A stretch of DNA of 64,000 bases from Streptomyces sp. NBC_01408 (GTDB lineage: Bacteria > Actinomycetota > Actinomycetes > Streptomycetales > Streptomycetaceae). The stretch is taken from positions 1,295,001 through 1,359,000 of the forward strand of contig NZ_JAPEPJ010000001.1 of the NCBI RefSeq assembly GCF_026340255.1, in the 5' to 3' direction. Shown here in pieces: positions 41,771-52,383 of the stretch; within the stretch, counting starts at the first letter, position 1, and every line of letters begins with the position of its first letter. The notes under the pieces were generated by a model. It worked only from the letters and a program-made list of their open reading frames with translations, had not been told where the DNA came from and did not search any database. The translations under genes were made by a program, and so were the position numbers.

Positions 41771-43288
41771 CTACGGGCGACGGAGCGCGTCGGCGGCGTC
41801 CGTGCCGCCCGCGAGCTCGGACTCCAGCAGCTGCTTGCCCAGGAGCTGCGGGTCGGGCAGCTCCATCGGGTACACGCCGTCGAAGCACGCACGGCAGAGG
41901 TTGGGCTTCTGGATGGTCGTCGCCTCGATCATCGAGTCGAGCGAGATGTACGAGAGCGAGTCCGCGCCGAGCGACGTGGCGATCTCGTCGACCGTCATGC
42001 CGTTGGCGATCAGCTCGGCCCGGGTGGCGAAGTCGATGCCGAAGAAGCACGGCCACTTCACCGGCGGCGAGGAGATCCGGATGTGGACCTCCGCCGCGCC
42101 GGCCTCGCGGAGCATCTTGACCAGGGCGCGCTGCGTGTTGCCGCGGACGATCGAGTCGTCGACGACCACCAGGCGCTTGCCCCGGATGACTTCCTTGAGG
42201 GGGTTGAGCTTGAGGCGGATGCCGAGCTGGCGGATCGTCTGCGAGGGCTGGATGAAGGTCCGGCCCACGTAGGCGTTCTTGACCAGGCCGACGCCGTACG
42301 GGATTCCGCTGGCCTCGGCGTAGCCGACGGCGGCGGGCGTGCCCGATTCCGGCGTCGATATCACCAGGTCTGCGTCGGCCGGGGCTTCCTTGGCCAGGCG
42401 CCGTCCCATCTCGACACGCGAGAGGTAGACGTTCCGGCCGGCGATGTCGGTGTCCGGGCGCGCCAGGTAGACGTACTCGAAGACACAGCCCTTGGGCTTC
42501 GCTTCCGCGAAGCGCGAGGTCCGCAGACCGTTCTCGTCGATCGCGATGAGCTCGCCCGGCTCGACCTCGCGGACGAAGCTGGCGCCGCAGATGTCGAGGG
42601 CGGCGGTCTCGCTCGCGACCACCCAGCCGCGCTCCAGGCGGCCGAGGACCAGCGGGCGGATGCCCTGCGGGTCACGGGCGGTGTAGAGGGTCCCCTCGTC
42701 CATGAAGACGAGGGAGAAGGCGCCCTTGACCTTCGGGAGGACCTTGGTGGCCGACTCCTCGATCGTCAGGGGCTTGCCGTCCTCGTCGGTCTGCCCCGCG
42801 AGCAGTGCGGTGACCAGGTCGGTGTCGTTGGTGGCGGCCACCTGGGTGGCACGGCCGTCCTGACGGGGGAGGTCGGCGACCATCTCGGCGAGCTCGGCGG
42901 TGTTCACCAGGTTGCCGTTGTGACCCAGGGCGATCGAGCCGTGGGCGGTCGCGCGGAAGGTGGGCTGCGCGTTCTCCCAGACGGAGGCCCCGGTGGTCGA
43001 ATAGCGGGCGTGACCGACCGCGATATGACCTTGGAGCGAGCCGAGAGAGGTTTCGTCGAAGACTTGGGAAACGAGGCCCATGTCCTTGAAGACGAGGATC
43101 TGGGAACCGTTGCTCACAGCGATTCCCGCGGACTCTTGTCCACGGTGCTGCAGGGCATACAGTCCGAAGTAGGTGAGCTTGGCGACCTCTTCACCCGGAG
43201 CCCAGACACCGAAGACGCCGCAAGCGTCCTGGGGGCCCTTTTCGCCGGGGAGCAGGTCGTGGTTGAGTCGTCCATCACCACGAGGCAC
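41771..43288 (-). CDS. purF: Amidophosphoribosyltransferase
   Basis: First committed step: PRPP plus glutamine gives phosphoribosylamine. 505 residues. The catalytic Cys is residue 23 (GPQDACGVFGVW), so a 22-residue propeptide must be removed. Glutaminase blocks GLYALQHRGQESAGIA and GHNGNLVNTAEL follow, then the PRPP loop VVVDDSIVRGNTQRALV. Cysteines in ICGASF, KWPCFFG and NLCRACF match the four ligands of the 4Fe-4S cluster of the B. subtilis-type enzyme, an oxygen-sensitive stability switch. ATG start. Upstream, the leader peptide of the sulfatase gene diverges from it. Confidence 0.97.
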   Translation of the reverse strand: MPRGDGRLNHDLLPGEKGPQDACGVFGVWAPGEEVAKLTYFGLYALQHRGQESAGIAVSNGSQILVFKDMGLVSQVFDETSLGSLQGHIAVGHARYSTTGASVWENAQPTFRATAHGSIALGHNGNLVNTAELAEMVADLPRQDGRATQVAATNDTDLVTALLAGQTDEDGKPLTIEESATKVLPKVKGAFSLVFMDEGTLYTARDPQGIRPLVLGRLERGWVVASETAALDICGASFVREVEPGELIAIDENGLRTSRFAEAKPKGCVFEYVYLARPDTDIAGRNVYLSRVEMGRRLAKEAPADADLVISTPESGTPAAVGYAEASGIPYGVGLVKNAYVGRTFIQPSQTIRQLGIRLKLNPLKEVIRGKRLVVVDDSIVRGNTQRALVKMLREAGAAEVHIRISSPPVKWPCFFGIDFATRAELIANGMTVDEIATSLGADSLSYISLDSMIEATTIQKPNLCRACFDGVYPMELPDPQLLGKQLLESELAGGTDAADALRRP

Positions 43289-43398
43289 ATCTCCGAGTGT
43301 AGGCGAGATCGACCACTGGTCCGAATTGGCGACGGCCGGGAAATCTCACAGCACAGAGGGTGACCGGACGCCTCCGTCTCGGTATTCGGATCACCTTG

Positions 43399-43426
43399 TT
43401 GACATGTACGAAGGCATTCGTACAGG
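43399..43426 (+). promoter_or_regulatory. Promoter with embedded palindromic operator (sulfatase leader)
   Basis: TTGACA (43399-43404), then TGTACGAA-GGCA-TTCGTACA (43405-43424), a perfect 8-base inverted repeat that fills the spacer and overlaps a -10-like TACAGG (43421-43426). The start of transcription would be near 43433, about 4 bases before the leader ATG. Confidence 0.65.
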
Positions 43427-43436
43427 CTCTCGCTCC

Positions 43437-43532
43437 ATGCAGCCTCTCGGTGACCGCACTGTCACCCTCGTCGAGCGCCGCCACGTAGACCTGGTCCGTG
43501 TCGCGAGCGCCATCTGTCGCTGTTCCGCGTAG
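43437..43532 (+). CDS. Cysteine-containing leader peptide (RRHVDL type) upstream of sulfatase
   Basis: A 31-residue peptide MQPLGDRTVTLVERRHVDLV followed by RVASAICRCSA. The LVxRRHVDLxRxxSAIC pattern is that of actinobacterial putative leader peptides found before sulfur-assimilation genes; in mycobacteria a cysteine-rich upstream ORF senses cysteine by translational attenuation. Here two Cys codons (CRC) lie four and two codons from the C-terminal Ala, and the gene downstream is a sulfatase. An in-frame ATG at 43404 is possible, but it falls in the -35. The ATG at 43437 is close to the predicted start of transcription, so a leaderless message is likely. Confidence 0.75.
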   Translation: MQPLGDRTVTLVERRHVDLVRVASAICRCSA

Positions 43533-43648
43533 CCACAACTCTTTCTCTCCTTTCCCCATTTCCGCTCCGCCCCGCCCTGCCCTGCCGTGCCGCGCGCCGT
43601 CCCCGCGCCCGCCCGGGGCAGGGGGACGGACCGTGCCTTGGAGTACCT
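43533..43648 (+). promoter_or_regulatory. Attenuator-type spacer between leader peptide and sulfatase
   Basis: 116 bases. Just after the leader stop is a pyrimidine run with CTCTCCTTTCCCC (about 43545-43558). It could pair with the sulfatase ribosome site GGAG at about 43638-43641. A G+C hairpin can form around CGCCCGGGGCAGGG. Pairing is a suggestion from complementarity only. Confidence 0.4.
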
Positions 43649-45082
43649 GTGTCTTCGTACGAGAACAAGCTGTCCCGCCGTGCCTTCGGCGGCGCCGTCG
43701 GAGTGACCGCGGCCGCCGCCGCCGTGGGGCTGGGCGCCGCCCCGGCCGTGGCCGCCGAGGCCCCTGCGGCCCCCTCCGCGGCACCCCGGGAGGAGGAGTT
43801 CCGGGCCGCCCGGGGGCGCCGCTCCCGCCGCCCGAACATCCTCTTCATCCTGGGCGACGACCTGGGCTGGGCCGACCTCTCCGCCTACGGCTCGCCGCAC
43901 ATCAAGACCCCGAACCTGGACCGCCTCGCCCGCCAGGGAGTCCGGTTCACCGATGCCTACTCCGGCTCCGCGACCTGCTCGCCGACCCGGTTCAGCCTCT
44001 ACACCGGGCGCTACCCGGGCCGGACCAAGGGCGGGCTGGCGGAGCCGATCGCCGACAAGTCGGTGGGGCTGGAGCCGACGCACCCGACGCTGGCCTCGCT
44101 GCTGAAGGAGGCCGGCTACGCCACCGCGCTGATCGGCAAGTGGCACGCCGGCTACCTGCCCGACTACAGCCCGACCAGGTCCGGCTGGGACGAGTTCTTC
44201 GGCAACTTCGGCGGGGCCCTGGAGTACTACTCCAAGCTGGGCCTGGGCGGCGAGTACGACCTGTACGAGGGCGACGCCGAGTACAAGGACCTGCGCTACT
44301 ACACGCGGATCATCACCGAGCGGGCGAGCGAGTACGTCTCCCGGGACCACCACGGCAGGCCGTGGCTGCTGAACCTCAACTTCACCACCCCGCACTGGCC
44401 GTGGATCGCCGACGGGGACACCGAGGAGAGCGCCGAGATCGTCCGGCGGATCAAGGCGGGCGAAGCGCGCGCCCTGTGGCACCAGGACGGCGGCTCGGTC
44501 GAGAAGTACAAGGAGATGGTCGAGGACCTCGACCGCTCGGTCGGCGAGGTCCTGAAGGCGCTGAAGCGCTCCGGTCAGGAGGAGGACACCCTGGTCGTCT
44601 TCTCCAGCGACAACGGCGGTGAGCGCTTCTCGTACAACTGGCCGCTGTCGGGGAACAAGGCCTCCCTCCAGGAGGGCGGGATCCGGGTGCCGAACATCGC
44701 GCGCTGGCCCGCCCGGCTGGACGGCGGCCAGGTCAGCCGCGTCCCGGTGTTCAGCCCGGACTGGACGGCGACGCTGCTGGAGCTGGCCGGGGCGCGGCCG
44801 CACCGGGCCTACCCGCTGGACGGGGCGAGCCTGGCCGGGTACCTGCTGCGCGGCGAGAAGGCGCCCGAGCGGGACCTGTTCTGGCGGGTGCGCGGGCAGC
44901 GGGCGCTGCGCCGCGGCAACTGGAAGTACTACCGCGGCACGTCGGGCCGGGACCAGCTGTTCGACCTGGCCGCCGACATCCGCGAACAGGCCGACAGGGC
45001 CGCGGTGGAACCGGCCCGGCTGGCACAGCTGCGGGCGGCCTGGGAGTCCGTCGACGCGGGGCTGCTGCCGTACCCGGGCTGA
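43649..45082 (+). CDS. Secreted (Tat) sulfatase, formylglycine type
   Basis: 477 residues. A twin-arginine signal (SRRAFGGAVGVTAAAAAVGLG, AEAPA cleavage region) exports it folded. Sulfatase core: RPNILFILGDDLGWADLSAYG (metal Asp pair); GSATCSPTRFSLYTGRYPGR, where the CxPxR Cys becomes formylglycine; ALIGKWHAGY; and LVVFSSDNGGERF with further metal ligands. It hydrolyses sulfate esters outside the cell, a sulfur-scavenging role matching the cysteine leader peptide upstream. An activating formylglycine-generating enzyme is not in the window. GTG with GGAG at 8 bases. Monocistronic, converging on the META lipoprotein. Confidence 0.93.
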   Translation: MSSYENKLSRRAFGGAVGVTAAAAAVGLGAAPAVAAEAPAAPSAAPREEEFRAARGRRSRRPNILFILGDDLGWADLSAYGSPHIKTPNLDRLARQGVRFTDAYSGSATCSPTRFSLYTGRYPGRTKGGLAEPIADKSVGLEPTHPTLASLLKEAGYATALIGKWHAGYLPDYSPTRSGWDEFFGNFGGALEYYSKLGLGGEYDLYEGDAEYKDLRYYTRIITERASEYVSRDHHGRPWLLNLNFTTPHWPWIADGDTEESAEIVRRIKAGEARALWHQDGGSVEKYKEMVEDLDRSVGEVLKALKRSGQEEDTLVVFSSDNGGERFSYNWPLSGNKASLQEGGIRVPNIARWPARLDGGQVSRVPVFSPDWTATLLELAGARPHRAYPLDGASLAGYLLRGEKAPERDLFWRVRGQRALRRGNWKYYRGTSGRDQLFDLAADIREQADRAAVEPARLAQLRAAWESVDAGLLPYPG

Positions 45083-45094
45083 GCCACGGGCGGG

Positions 45095-45919
45095 TCACTC
45101 GGCGGCGGAGGCCGCCCCGGCGGCCAGGCCCTTGCCGTCGGGCGCGGTGAGGGTCAGCTGCGAACCCTTGATCTGCCAGGTGAGCGGGCCGCTGCCGAAG
45201 AGGCCGGTCAGCGTCCGCTCCACCTCGCCGGCCGGGCCTTCGCAGGCCATCCGGGTCGTGGTGAGCGGCCCGAAGGTGACCGAGGAACCCTCGACGGTGG
45301 CCGGGGCGCTGAACCGGTTGCAGCCGAGGCTGCCGCCGGCCGTGCCGTCGGCGGCGAGGGTGAACCGGGCCTTGCCGGCCGCCTCGGGCGGTACGGAGGA
45401 CACGGTCCCGCCGCTGAGCAGGGAGTCGACCGCCCACTCGGTCGCGATGAGCGGGGCGTCCGGGACGGGCGGCTTCGACGTCATGGCGATGGTGCTCCCG
45501 TCGGCGGTCTTCAGGGTGAGCCGGTCCGGTCCCCGGTCGACGGTCAGCCGGCCCTGGAGCAGCTTGGCGAAGGCCGTCTCGAATTCCATGTTCTCGCAGG
45601 CCATGGCGGTGGTGGCGCCGGGTGTGACGGTCAGCGCGGAGTCCCCGTGCAGGGCGACCTCCGCCGTGAAGCCGTTGCAGCCGTAGTGGCCCTTGGCCGC
45701 ATCCTGCGTGAGGTCGACGCGGGCGGCTTCGGGCGCGTGCAGGGTGCGGCCGCCGGTGGTCAGGGACTCGACGCCCCAGGAACCCACGGGACCGGCCGGC
45801 GGACCGCCGCCGCTCTCCGTGACCCGGCCGCAGCCGGTGAGGCCGAGGGCGAGGACGAGGCCCAGACCGAGAGCGGCCCGGGCGGGAACGTGGTCGCGGA
45901 CGTGCCGGAAGGTACGCAT
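45095..45919 (-). CDS. META-domain (HslJ-like) lipoprotein
   Basis: 274 residues. Signal peptide ALGLGLVLALGLTGC with a lipobox (LTGC). Two META repeats follow: GSWGVESLTTGGRT ... GHYGCNGFTAEV ... TTAMACENMEFE, and TEWAVDSLLSGGT ... SLGCNRFSAP ... TTTRMACEGPAGEV. Each has the GCNxF and MACE Cys pair, perhaps a disulfide. META domains occur in heat-inducible HslJ and adhesion-related proteins; activity is not enzymatic as far as known. Ends 12 bases from the sulfatase stop. Confidence 0.9.
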   Translation of the reverse strand: MRTFRHVRDHVPARAALGLGLVLALGLTGCGRVTESGGGPPAGPVGSWGVESLTTGGRTLHAPEAARVDLTQDAAKGHYGCNGFTAEVALHGDSALTVTPGATTAMACENMEFETAFAKLLQGRLTVDRGPDRLTLKTADGSTIAMTSKPPVPDAPLIATEWAVDSLLSGGTVSSVPPEAAGKARFTLAADGTAGGSLGCNRFSAPATVEGSSVTFGPLTTTRMACEGPAGEVERTLTGLFGSGPLTWQIKGSQLTLTAPDGKGLAAGAASAAE

Positions 45920-46021
45920 GTCCCTGGGACGGAGCGGCGGCCGGGACGGTTCCCGCCCTGCCCCGCTCAGCTCATCCCGGACTCGCTCGGCCCAGCTCGG
46001 CCCCGCTCGGCCCGGCCCCGC
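45920..46021. repeat. CTCGGCCC-type short repeats
   Basis: About 100 bases between two minus-strand genes built of CCCGCTC-AGCTCATC (45961-45976 and 46016-46030, the second overlapping the stop of the isomerase gene) and several GCTCGGCCC words between. Confidence 0.6.
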
Positions 46022-46819
46022 TCAGCTCATCAGCGGGAGCAGCGCCGACAGGTCGGCCCGCTCCCCGCTGGCCCGCACCCGCGCCTCCGAGAGGGACTCC
46101 GCCCAGCCGCTGCGGCCCGTGGCCAGCCTGATCCAGGTCAGCGGGTCGGTCTCCACCACGTTGGGCGGGGTGCCCCGGGTGTGCCGGGGCCCCTCGACGC
46201 ACTGGACCACCGCGAACGGGGGCACCCGTACCTCCACCGAGGCACCCGGCGCCTTGACCGCCAGGGCGTCCGCGAGAACCCGGGTGCAGGCGGCGAGGGC
46301 CTGCCGGTCGACGGGGATGTCCAGCCCCGCGGCCCGGTTCAGGTCGTCGGTGTGGACGACGAGCTCCACGGTCCGGGTGACCAGGAAGTCGGCGACGGTC
46401 ATCCCGCCGATCCACAGCGGCAGCAGGTGCCCGCCGGGCAGGACGTCCAGCAGCTCGGCGAGCCGGGCGCCGGTCCGCTCGTACAGCGCGCCGAGCGGTT
46501 CCCCGGACCGGCCGGGCCGCTCGTCCGCCGCACGGTGCGCGTCGGCGATCTTCCCGGCGATCGGCCCGGTCGCGAACGGCCAGGTCTGTACGGTCACTTC
46601 CGCGCGCGCGGCGGCCGGGCGGGCGGCGGCTCCGGCGAGCGAGCCGACCGCCCACGCCAGGTGCTCCGCCAGGTCCCGTACGGTCCAGTCGCCCAGCTGC
46701 GCGGGGCGCGCCAGGCGCTCCTCGTCCAACCCGCGCAGTGCGTCGGCGACATGGCCGAACTGGGCCAGGACGGCCTTGCGGGTCCTGGCCGGGTCGTAGG
46801 TGCGGGTCTTGGGTGCCAT
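46022..46819 (-). CDS. Mycothiol-dependent maleylpyruvate isomerase family protein
   Basis: 265 residues. The N-terminal DinB-like four-helix fold has LGDWTVRDLAEHLAWAVGSL and a metal-type His pair (EHLAW, later VVHTDDLNRA); the C-terminal half is an SCP2-like lipid/thiol pocket (VEVRVPPFAVVQCVEGPRH ... NVVETDPLTWIRLATG). Many actinobacterial members are thiol-S-transferases using mycothiol; the substrate here is unknown. ATG 46819 (MAPKTRTYDP) is used; 17 more codons upstream are open but overlap the previous gene. Lies 18 bases after the membrane-protein gene. Confidence 0.85.
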   Translation of the reverse strand: MAPKTRTYDPARTRKAVLAQFGHVADALRGLDEERLARPAQLGDWTVRDLAEHLAWAVGSLAGAAARPAAARAEVTVQTWPFATGPIAGKIADAHRAADERPGRSGEPLGALYERTGARLAELLDVLPGGHLLPLWIGGMTVADFLVTRTVELVVHTDDLNRAAGLDIPVDRQALAACTRVLADALAVKAPGASVEVRVPPFAVVQCVEGPRHTRGTPPNVVETDPLTWIRLATGRSGWAESLSEARVRASGERADLSALLPLMS

Positions 46820-46836
46820 GCGGCGAGTCTGCCCGA

Positions 46837-48090
46837 TCAGTCGCCGCCCCCGCCGCAGCCTCCGCCACAACTGCTGCCGCTGTCACTGCTGCCGAAGGTG
46901 AAGCCGATGCCTCCGGACTCGCCGCGGGCGGCCCGTGCCGCCCGCTCCACGCGCCGGCGCTCGTCCTCCACCCGGGCCCTGAGGGTGTACGAGCTCCCGG
47001 CGGGCTGCCAAGGCGGCAGGGAGCGGCGGCGTACGGGCAGCAGCGGAGCGGTCGTGACGGCGGTGACGATCCGGGTGTCGCTCTCGTAGTGGGCGTACTC
47101 CAGGACGACTTCGGCGCCCTCGCAGGGCACCCCGTACAGGAGCGCCTCGAAGGGTTCGCGGCGCGGGTCGATGTCGTGGTGCTCGGCCCGCAGCCGGCTC
47201 TCCTCCCCGCCGGCCAGCAGCCGGCCGCTGCCGTGGCCGTGGCTGTCCGCGAAGAGGTCGCGGAAGCCGACCAGCGGCTCGGCCGAGGCCGTCACGGCGT
47301 CCGCGACCAGCCAGCAGGGCCCGACCAACGGATTGCGCACGCCGACGCGCAGCACGGGCTGCGGCCCCTCGTGCAGCCGCCGCGCGGCGCGCCGCGCCTG
47401 GAGGCCGCGGCCGAGCAGGGTCGTGCCGGGGGCCAGCAGCAGGAGGGCGATGACCTGCTGGCCGACGGCGTCGTACGGGGTCCCCGTACCGGCCGCCCGC
47501 AGATCCGCGGCCAGGCCCCAGGCCAGGAGCCCCGCCGCCGCGAGGCAGAGCGCGGCCCCCGGGACGATCAGCCACCGGCCGCGCCTGCGATGCCCCGTCG
47601 TCAGGTGTCGCGGGACCGGGCGGCGGGCGCCGGCGGCCGCGGCGAGGAAGAGGGTCCGCTGCCGGCTCCGGGCCCGCAGCCGCAGCAGTGTCCCGGTGAA
47701 CGCCCAGGCGCAGAGGGTCAGGACCAGCCAGGCGCCGGGACCGTCGGAGCGGTCGGGGAGGGTCAGGGAGAGGACCGCGTCCAGGGCGACGAGGGGGGCG
47801 CCGACGAGGGTCGCGCCCGGCAGGAAGCGGTACCAGGCGGGGAGCGCGAGCAGCAGGACCGCCCCGGGATAGCCGGCCCACGCGGTACCGACGTCGGTGC
47901 GCTCGGGTTCGTACCGGATGAGCAGCGCGATCGCGAGGAGGACCAGCGGCGCCAGGGCCCAGCCGACGACGATGGGAGAGAAGGCCCACGGCACGCGGGC
48001 ATCACGCCAGCGCCGGGCGTCCCCGGCCTCCCAGACGGGGGCGCCGCCCTGGGGTATTGCCGCTTCGGGCAGGTTCTTGACGATGCTCAC
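46837..48090 (-). CDS. Integral membrane protein with Cys/Gly-rich tail
   Basis: 417 residues. Four hydrophobic segments are clear (VGWALAPLVLLAIALLI; AVLLLALPAWYRFL; WLVLTLCAWAFTGTLL; LIVPGAALCLAAAGLLAWG), plus a fifth near ALLLLAPGTTLLGRG. A soluble C-terminal half of about 190 residues follows (LYGVPCEGAEVVLEYAHYES). The last residues are GSSCGGGCGGGGD. No family recognised with confidence. Same strand as, and 18 bases before, the isomerase gene. Confidence 0.8.
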   Translation of the reverse strand: MSIVKNLPEAAIPQGGAPVWEAGDARRWRDARVPWAFSPIVVGWALAPLVLLAIALLIRYEPERTDVGTAWAGYPGAVLLLALPAWYRFLPGATLVGAPLVALDAVLSLTLPDRSDGPGAWLVLTLCAWAFTGTLLRLRARSRQRTLFLAAAAGARRPVPRHLTTGHRRRGRWLIVPGAALCLAAAGLLAWGLAADLRAAGTGTPYDAVGQQVIALLLLAPGTTLLGRGLQARRAARRLHEGPQPVLRVGVRNPLVGPCWLVADAVTASAEPLVGFRDLFADSHGHGSGRLLAGGEESRLRAEHHDIDPRREPFEALLYGVPCEGAEVVLEYAHYESDTRIVTAVTTAPLLPVRRRSLPPWQPAGSSYTLRARVEDERRRVERAARAARGESGGIGFTFGSSDSGSSCGGGCGGGGD

Positions 48091-48174
48091 GGCGTCAGTA
48101 TGCGCAAGCGCCGTCGCTGGTCAGAAGGCAGTTCCGGGTACGGAATCGCTACGGCCGGATGCCCGGGCCACGCG

Positions 48175-48210
48175 CGAGCCCCCGCCCGGAGGGATCCGGA
48201 CGGGGGCTCG
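48175..48210. terminator. Terminator of the purSQL operon
   Basis: A 10-base stem CGAGCCCCCG (48175-48184) and CGGGGGCTCG (48201-48210), with inner pairing, 21 bases beyond the purL stop. Confidence 0.75.
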
Positions 48211-48231
48211 TACACCTGCGACGGGCGGGAA

Positions 48232-50477
<2,246 letters not shown>

Positions 50478-50481
<4 letters not shown>

Positions 50482-51158
50482 GCGCTGACCAGCTTCTTCA
50501 GGACCGAGGTGAAGAACGGGAGACCGTCGGTGCGGCCTGTCCCGATCAGCGGCTCGACCGCGTGCTCGGGGTGCGGCATGAGACCGACGATGTTGCCCGC
50601 CGCGTTGGTGATGCCGGCGATGTCGCGGAGCGAACCGTTCGGGTTGCCGTCCAGGTAGCGGAAGGCCACTCGGCCTTCGGCCTCCAGTTCGTCGAGCGTG
50701 CGCTCGTCGGCGGTGTAGCGGCCGTCCATGTTCTTGAGCGGTACGGAGATCTCCTGGCCGGCGGTGTAGTCGCCGGTCCACGCGGTCTCCGCGTTCTCCA
50801 CCCGCAGCTTCTGGTCGCGGCAGATGAAGTGCAGGTGGTTGTTGCGCAGCATCGCCCCCGGCAGCAGGTGGGCCTCGGTGAGGACCTGGAAGCCGTTGCA
50901 GATGCCGAGGACGGGCATGCCGGCCTTGGCCTGCTCGATGATGGTCTCCATCACCGGCGAGAACCGGGAGATGGCCCCGGCGCGCAGGTAGTCCCCGTAG
51001 GAGAAGCCGCCCGCGAGGACGACCGCGTCGACCTGATGCAGGTCCTTGTCGCGGTGCCAGAGCGAGACCGGCTCGGCCCCCGCGAGGCGGATGGCGCGCA
51101 GCGAGTCACGGTCGTCGAGCGTTCCGGGGAACGTGACGACTCCGATGCGAGTGGTCAC
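50478..51158 (-). CDS. purQ: Phosphoribosylformylglycinamidine synthase subunit PurQ
   Basis: 226-residue class I glutamine amidotransferase that supplies ammonia to PurL. Nucleophile elbow [21 protein letters not shown] (Cys), second catalytic part [13 protein letters not shown] (His, Glu). N-terminus [19 protein letters not shown]. Starts 2 bases after purS ends and overlaps purL by four. Confidence 0.97.
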
Positions 51159-51160
51159 CC

Positions 51161-51406
51161 TCAGGCCTCGACCTTCACGGTGAAGTCTTCGATGATGGTG
51201 TTGGCAAGGAAGGTTTCGGCCATCTTGTGGATGCGGTCGAGGGCGGCCTGGTCGACCGGTCCCTCCACCTCCAGTTCGAAGCGCTTCCCCTGGCGGACGT
51301 CGGCGATTCCTTCGAAGCCCAGACGCGGCAGTGCACGCTGCACCGCCTGGCCCTGGGGGTCGAGGATCTCCGGCTTGAGCATGACGTCGACTACGACGCG
51401 TGCCAC
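51161..51406 (-). CDS. purS: Phosphoribosylformylglycinamidine synthase subunit PurS
   Basis: 81 residues forming the dimeric adaptor between PurL and Pur[21 protein letters not shown], then [18 protein letters not shown] and [10 protein letters not shown] are family blocks. GTG 51406 is preferred because GGGAG lies 5 bases upstream; GTG 51412 would overlap that site. First gene of the purSQL operon. Confidence 0.96.
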   Translation of the reverse strand: MARVVVDVMLKPEILDPQGQAVQRALPRLGFEGIADVRQGKRFELEVEGPVDQAALDRIHKMAETFLANTIIEDFTVKVEA

Positions 51407-51755
51407 TGGCACTCCCGTGTGGTGGTTGGTGCGAAGGCGGTTCCCTCAGCGTACCCGGCCAAAATTTCTACGCGGGTAGATATGATCTGACCTTGATCGT
51501 CGGCGGGTTTCGCCTTCACCAACGCTTCGCAAAATCCGCCGGAAAACCGCGTACCCGGCATTGCGGCAAGACACGCGGAGATAATTAACTGGGCTTCGCA
51601 ATGCAATGCGAATCGGGGTACAAAGGAATCACCCGAGGCGGTGGCATTTGTCGCTTCGCGACGGGGGCAGAAAGACGCATTGCTCCGAAACATCCACACA
51701 GGCGACATCACCGCACGTCAACGGGTGACGACGTCGCACGAAGGGACCGATATCC
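51407..51755. other. Divergent control region of purSQL and lsrL
   Basis: 349 bases without a gene, A/T-richer than average. It holds palindrome TCTAC-GCGG-GTAGA (51467-51480) on the purS side, 61-74 bases before the purS GTG, and TTCGCA-ATGCAA-TGCGAA (51595-51612) on the lsrL side. Promoters for both operons must lie here. Confidence 0.6.
51467..51480. promoter_or_regulatory. Candidate pur operator palindrome
   Basis: TCTACGCGGGTAGA, arms of five matched bases plus central GCGG, flanked on the minus strand by CATATC, a possible -10. The same motif was looked for and not seen upstream of purF, purC or purD. Confidence 0.45.
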
Positions 51756-52073
51756 GTGGCGCAGCGCGTAGTAGTCACGCTCTCCGATGACATCGATGGC
51801 GGAGAAGCGGCGGAAACGGTCGTGTTCGCTCTGGACGGTAAGTCGTACGAGATCGACCTCAATGTGGCCAACGCAAAGAAACTGCGGAAGGGCCTGGCCC
51901 CCTTCGTGGCCGCCGGCCGCCGCCAGTCCCGCTCGGGGAAGGCCTTCAAGCACACCTCCATCGCGCCGGACCCGGCGGTCGTCCGGGCCTGGGCCCGGTC
52001 CAACCAGTACGACGTGCCGCCGCGCGGCCGCATCCCGAAGAAGATCTACGAGGCCTACAACGCGGCCCACTGA
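51756..52073 (+). CDS. lsrL: Lsr2-type nucleoid-associated protein (LsrL)
   Basis: 105 residues. The N-terminal oligomerisation region is VVVTLSDDIDGGEAAETVVFALDGKSYEIDL. The C-terminal DNA-binding domain ends VVRAWARSNQYDVPPRGRIP with PRGR in place of the usual RGR AT-hook-like loop. Lsr2 proteins coat A/T-rich DNA and silence specialised-metabolism genes. Streptomyces have lsr2 and a second gene lsrL; synteny beside purSQL points to lsrL. GTG with GAAGGGA upstream. Confidence 0.9.
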   Translation: MAQRVVVTLSDDIDGGEAAETVVFALDGKSYEIDLNVANAKKLRKGLAPFVAAGRRQSRSGKAFKHTSIAPDPAVVRAWARSNQYDVPPRGRIPKKIYEAYNAAH

Positions 52074-52161
52074 GGGCCGATTTGCCATCCACCCCCCTGG
52101 ATCGGCTAATGTGTGGATCACGCCGAGGGGCGAGGCCGCAGGCCGAAGCCCCGAAGGTCGT

Positions 52162-52233
52162 GCGGGTGTAGTTCAGTAGCAGAACATCCCTCTTCCAGAG
52201 GGAAGGCGCAGTGTGCGATCCCTGTCACCCGCT
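52162..52233 (+). tRNA. tRNA-Gly (TCC)
   Basis: A 72-base cloverleaf; acceptor GCGGGTG/CACCCGC; anticodon loop CTTCCAG gives TCC. Confidence 0.93.
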
Positions 52234-52302
52234 CTGCATGGTTTTGCCGACCACTCCGGTGGATCAGGTAGAGTGATGCACGCATTGCCGAGTGCAGTGC
52301 AT

Positions 52303-52375
<73 letters not shown>

Positions 52376-52383
52376 CAGAGTGA

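Noticed and set aside
43404..43436. Leader peptide starting at ATG 43404
   Set aside because: This ATG overlaps the -35 element, so it would not be in the transcript if the promoter call is right.
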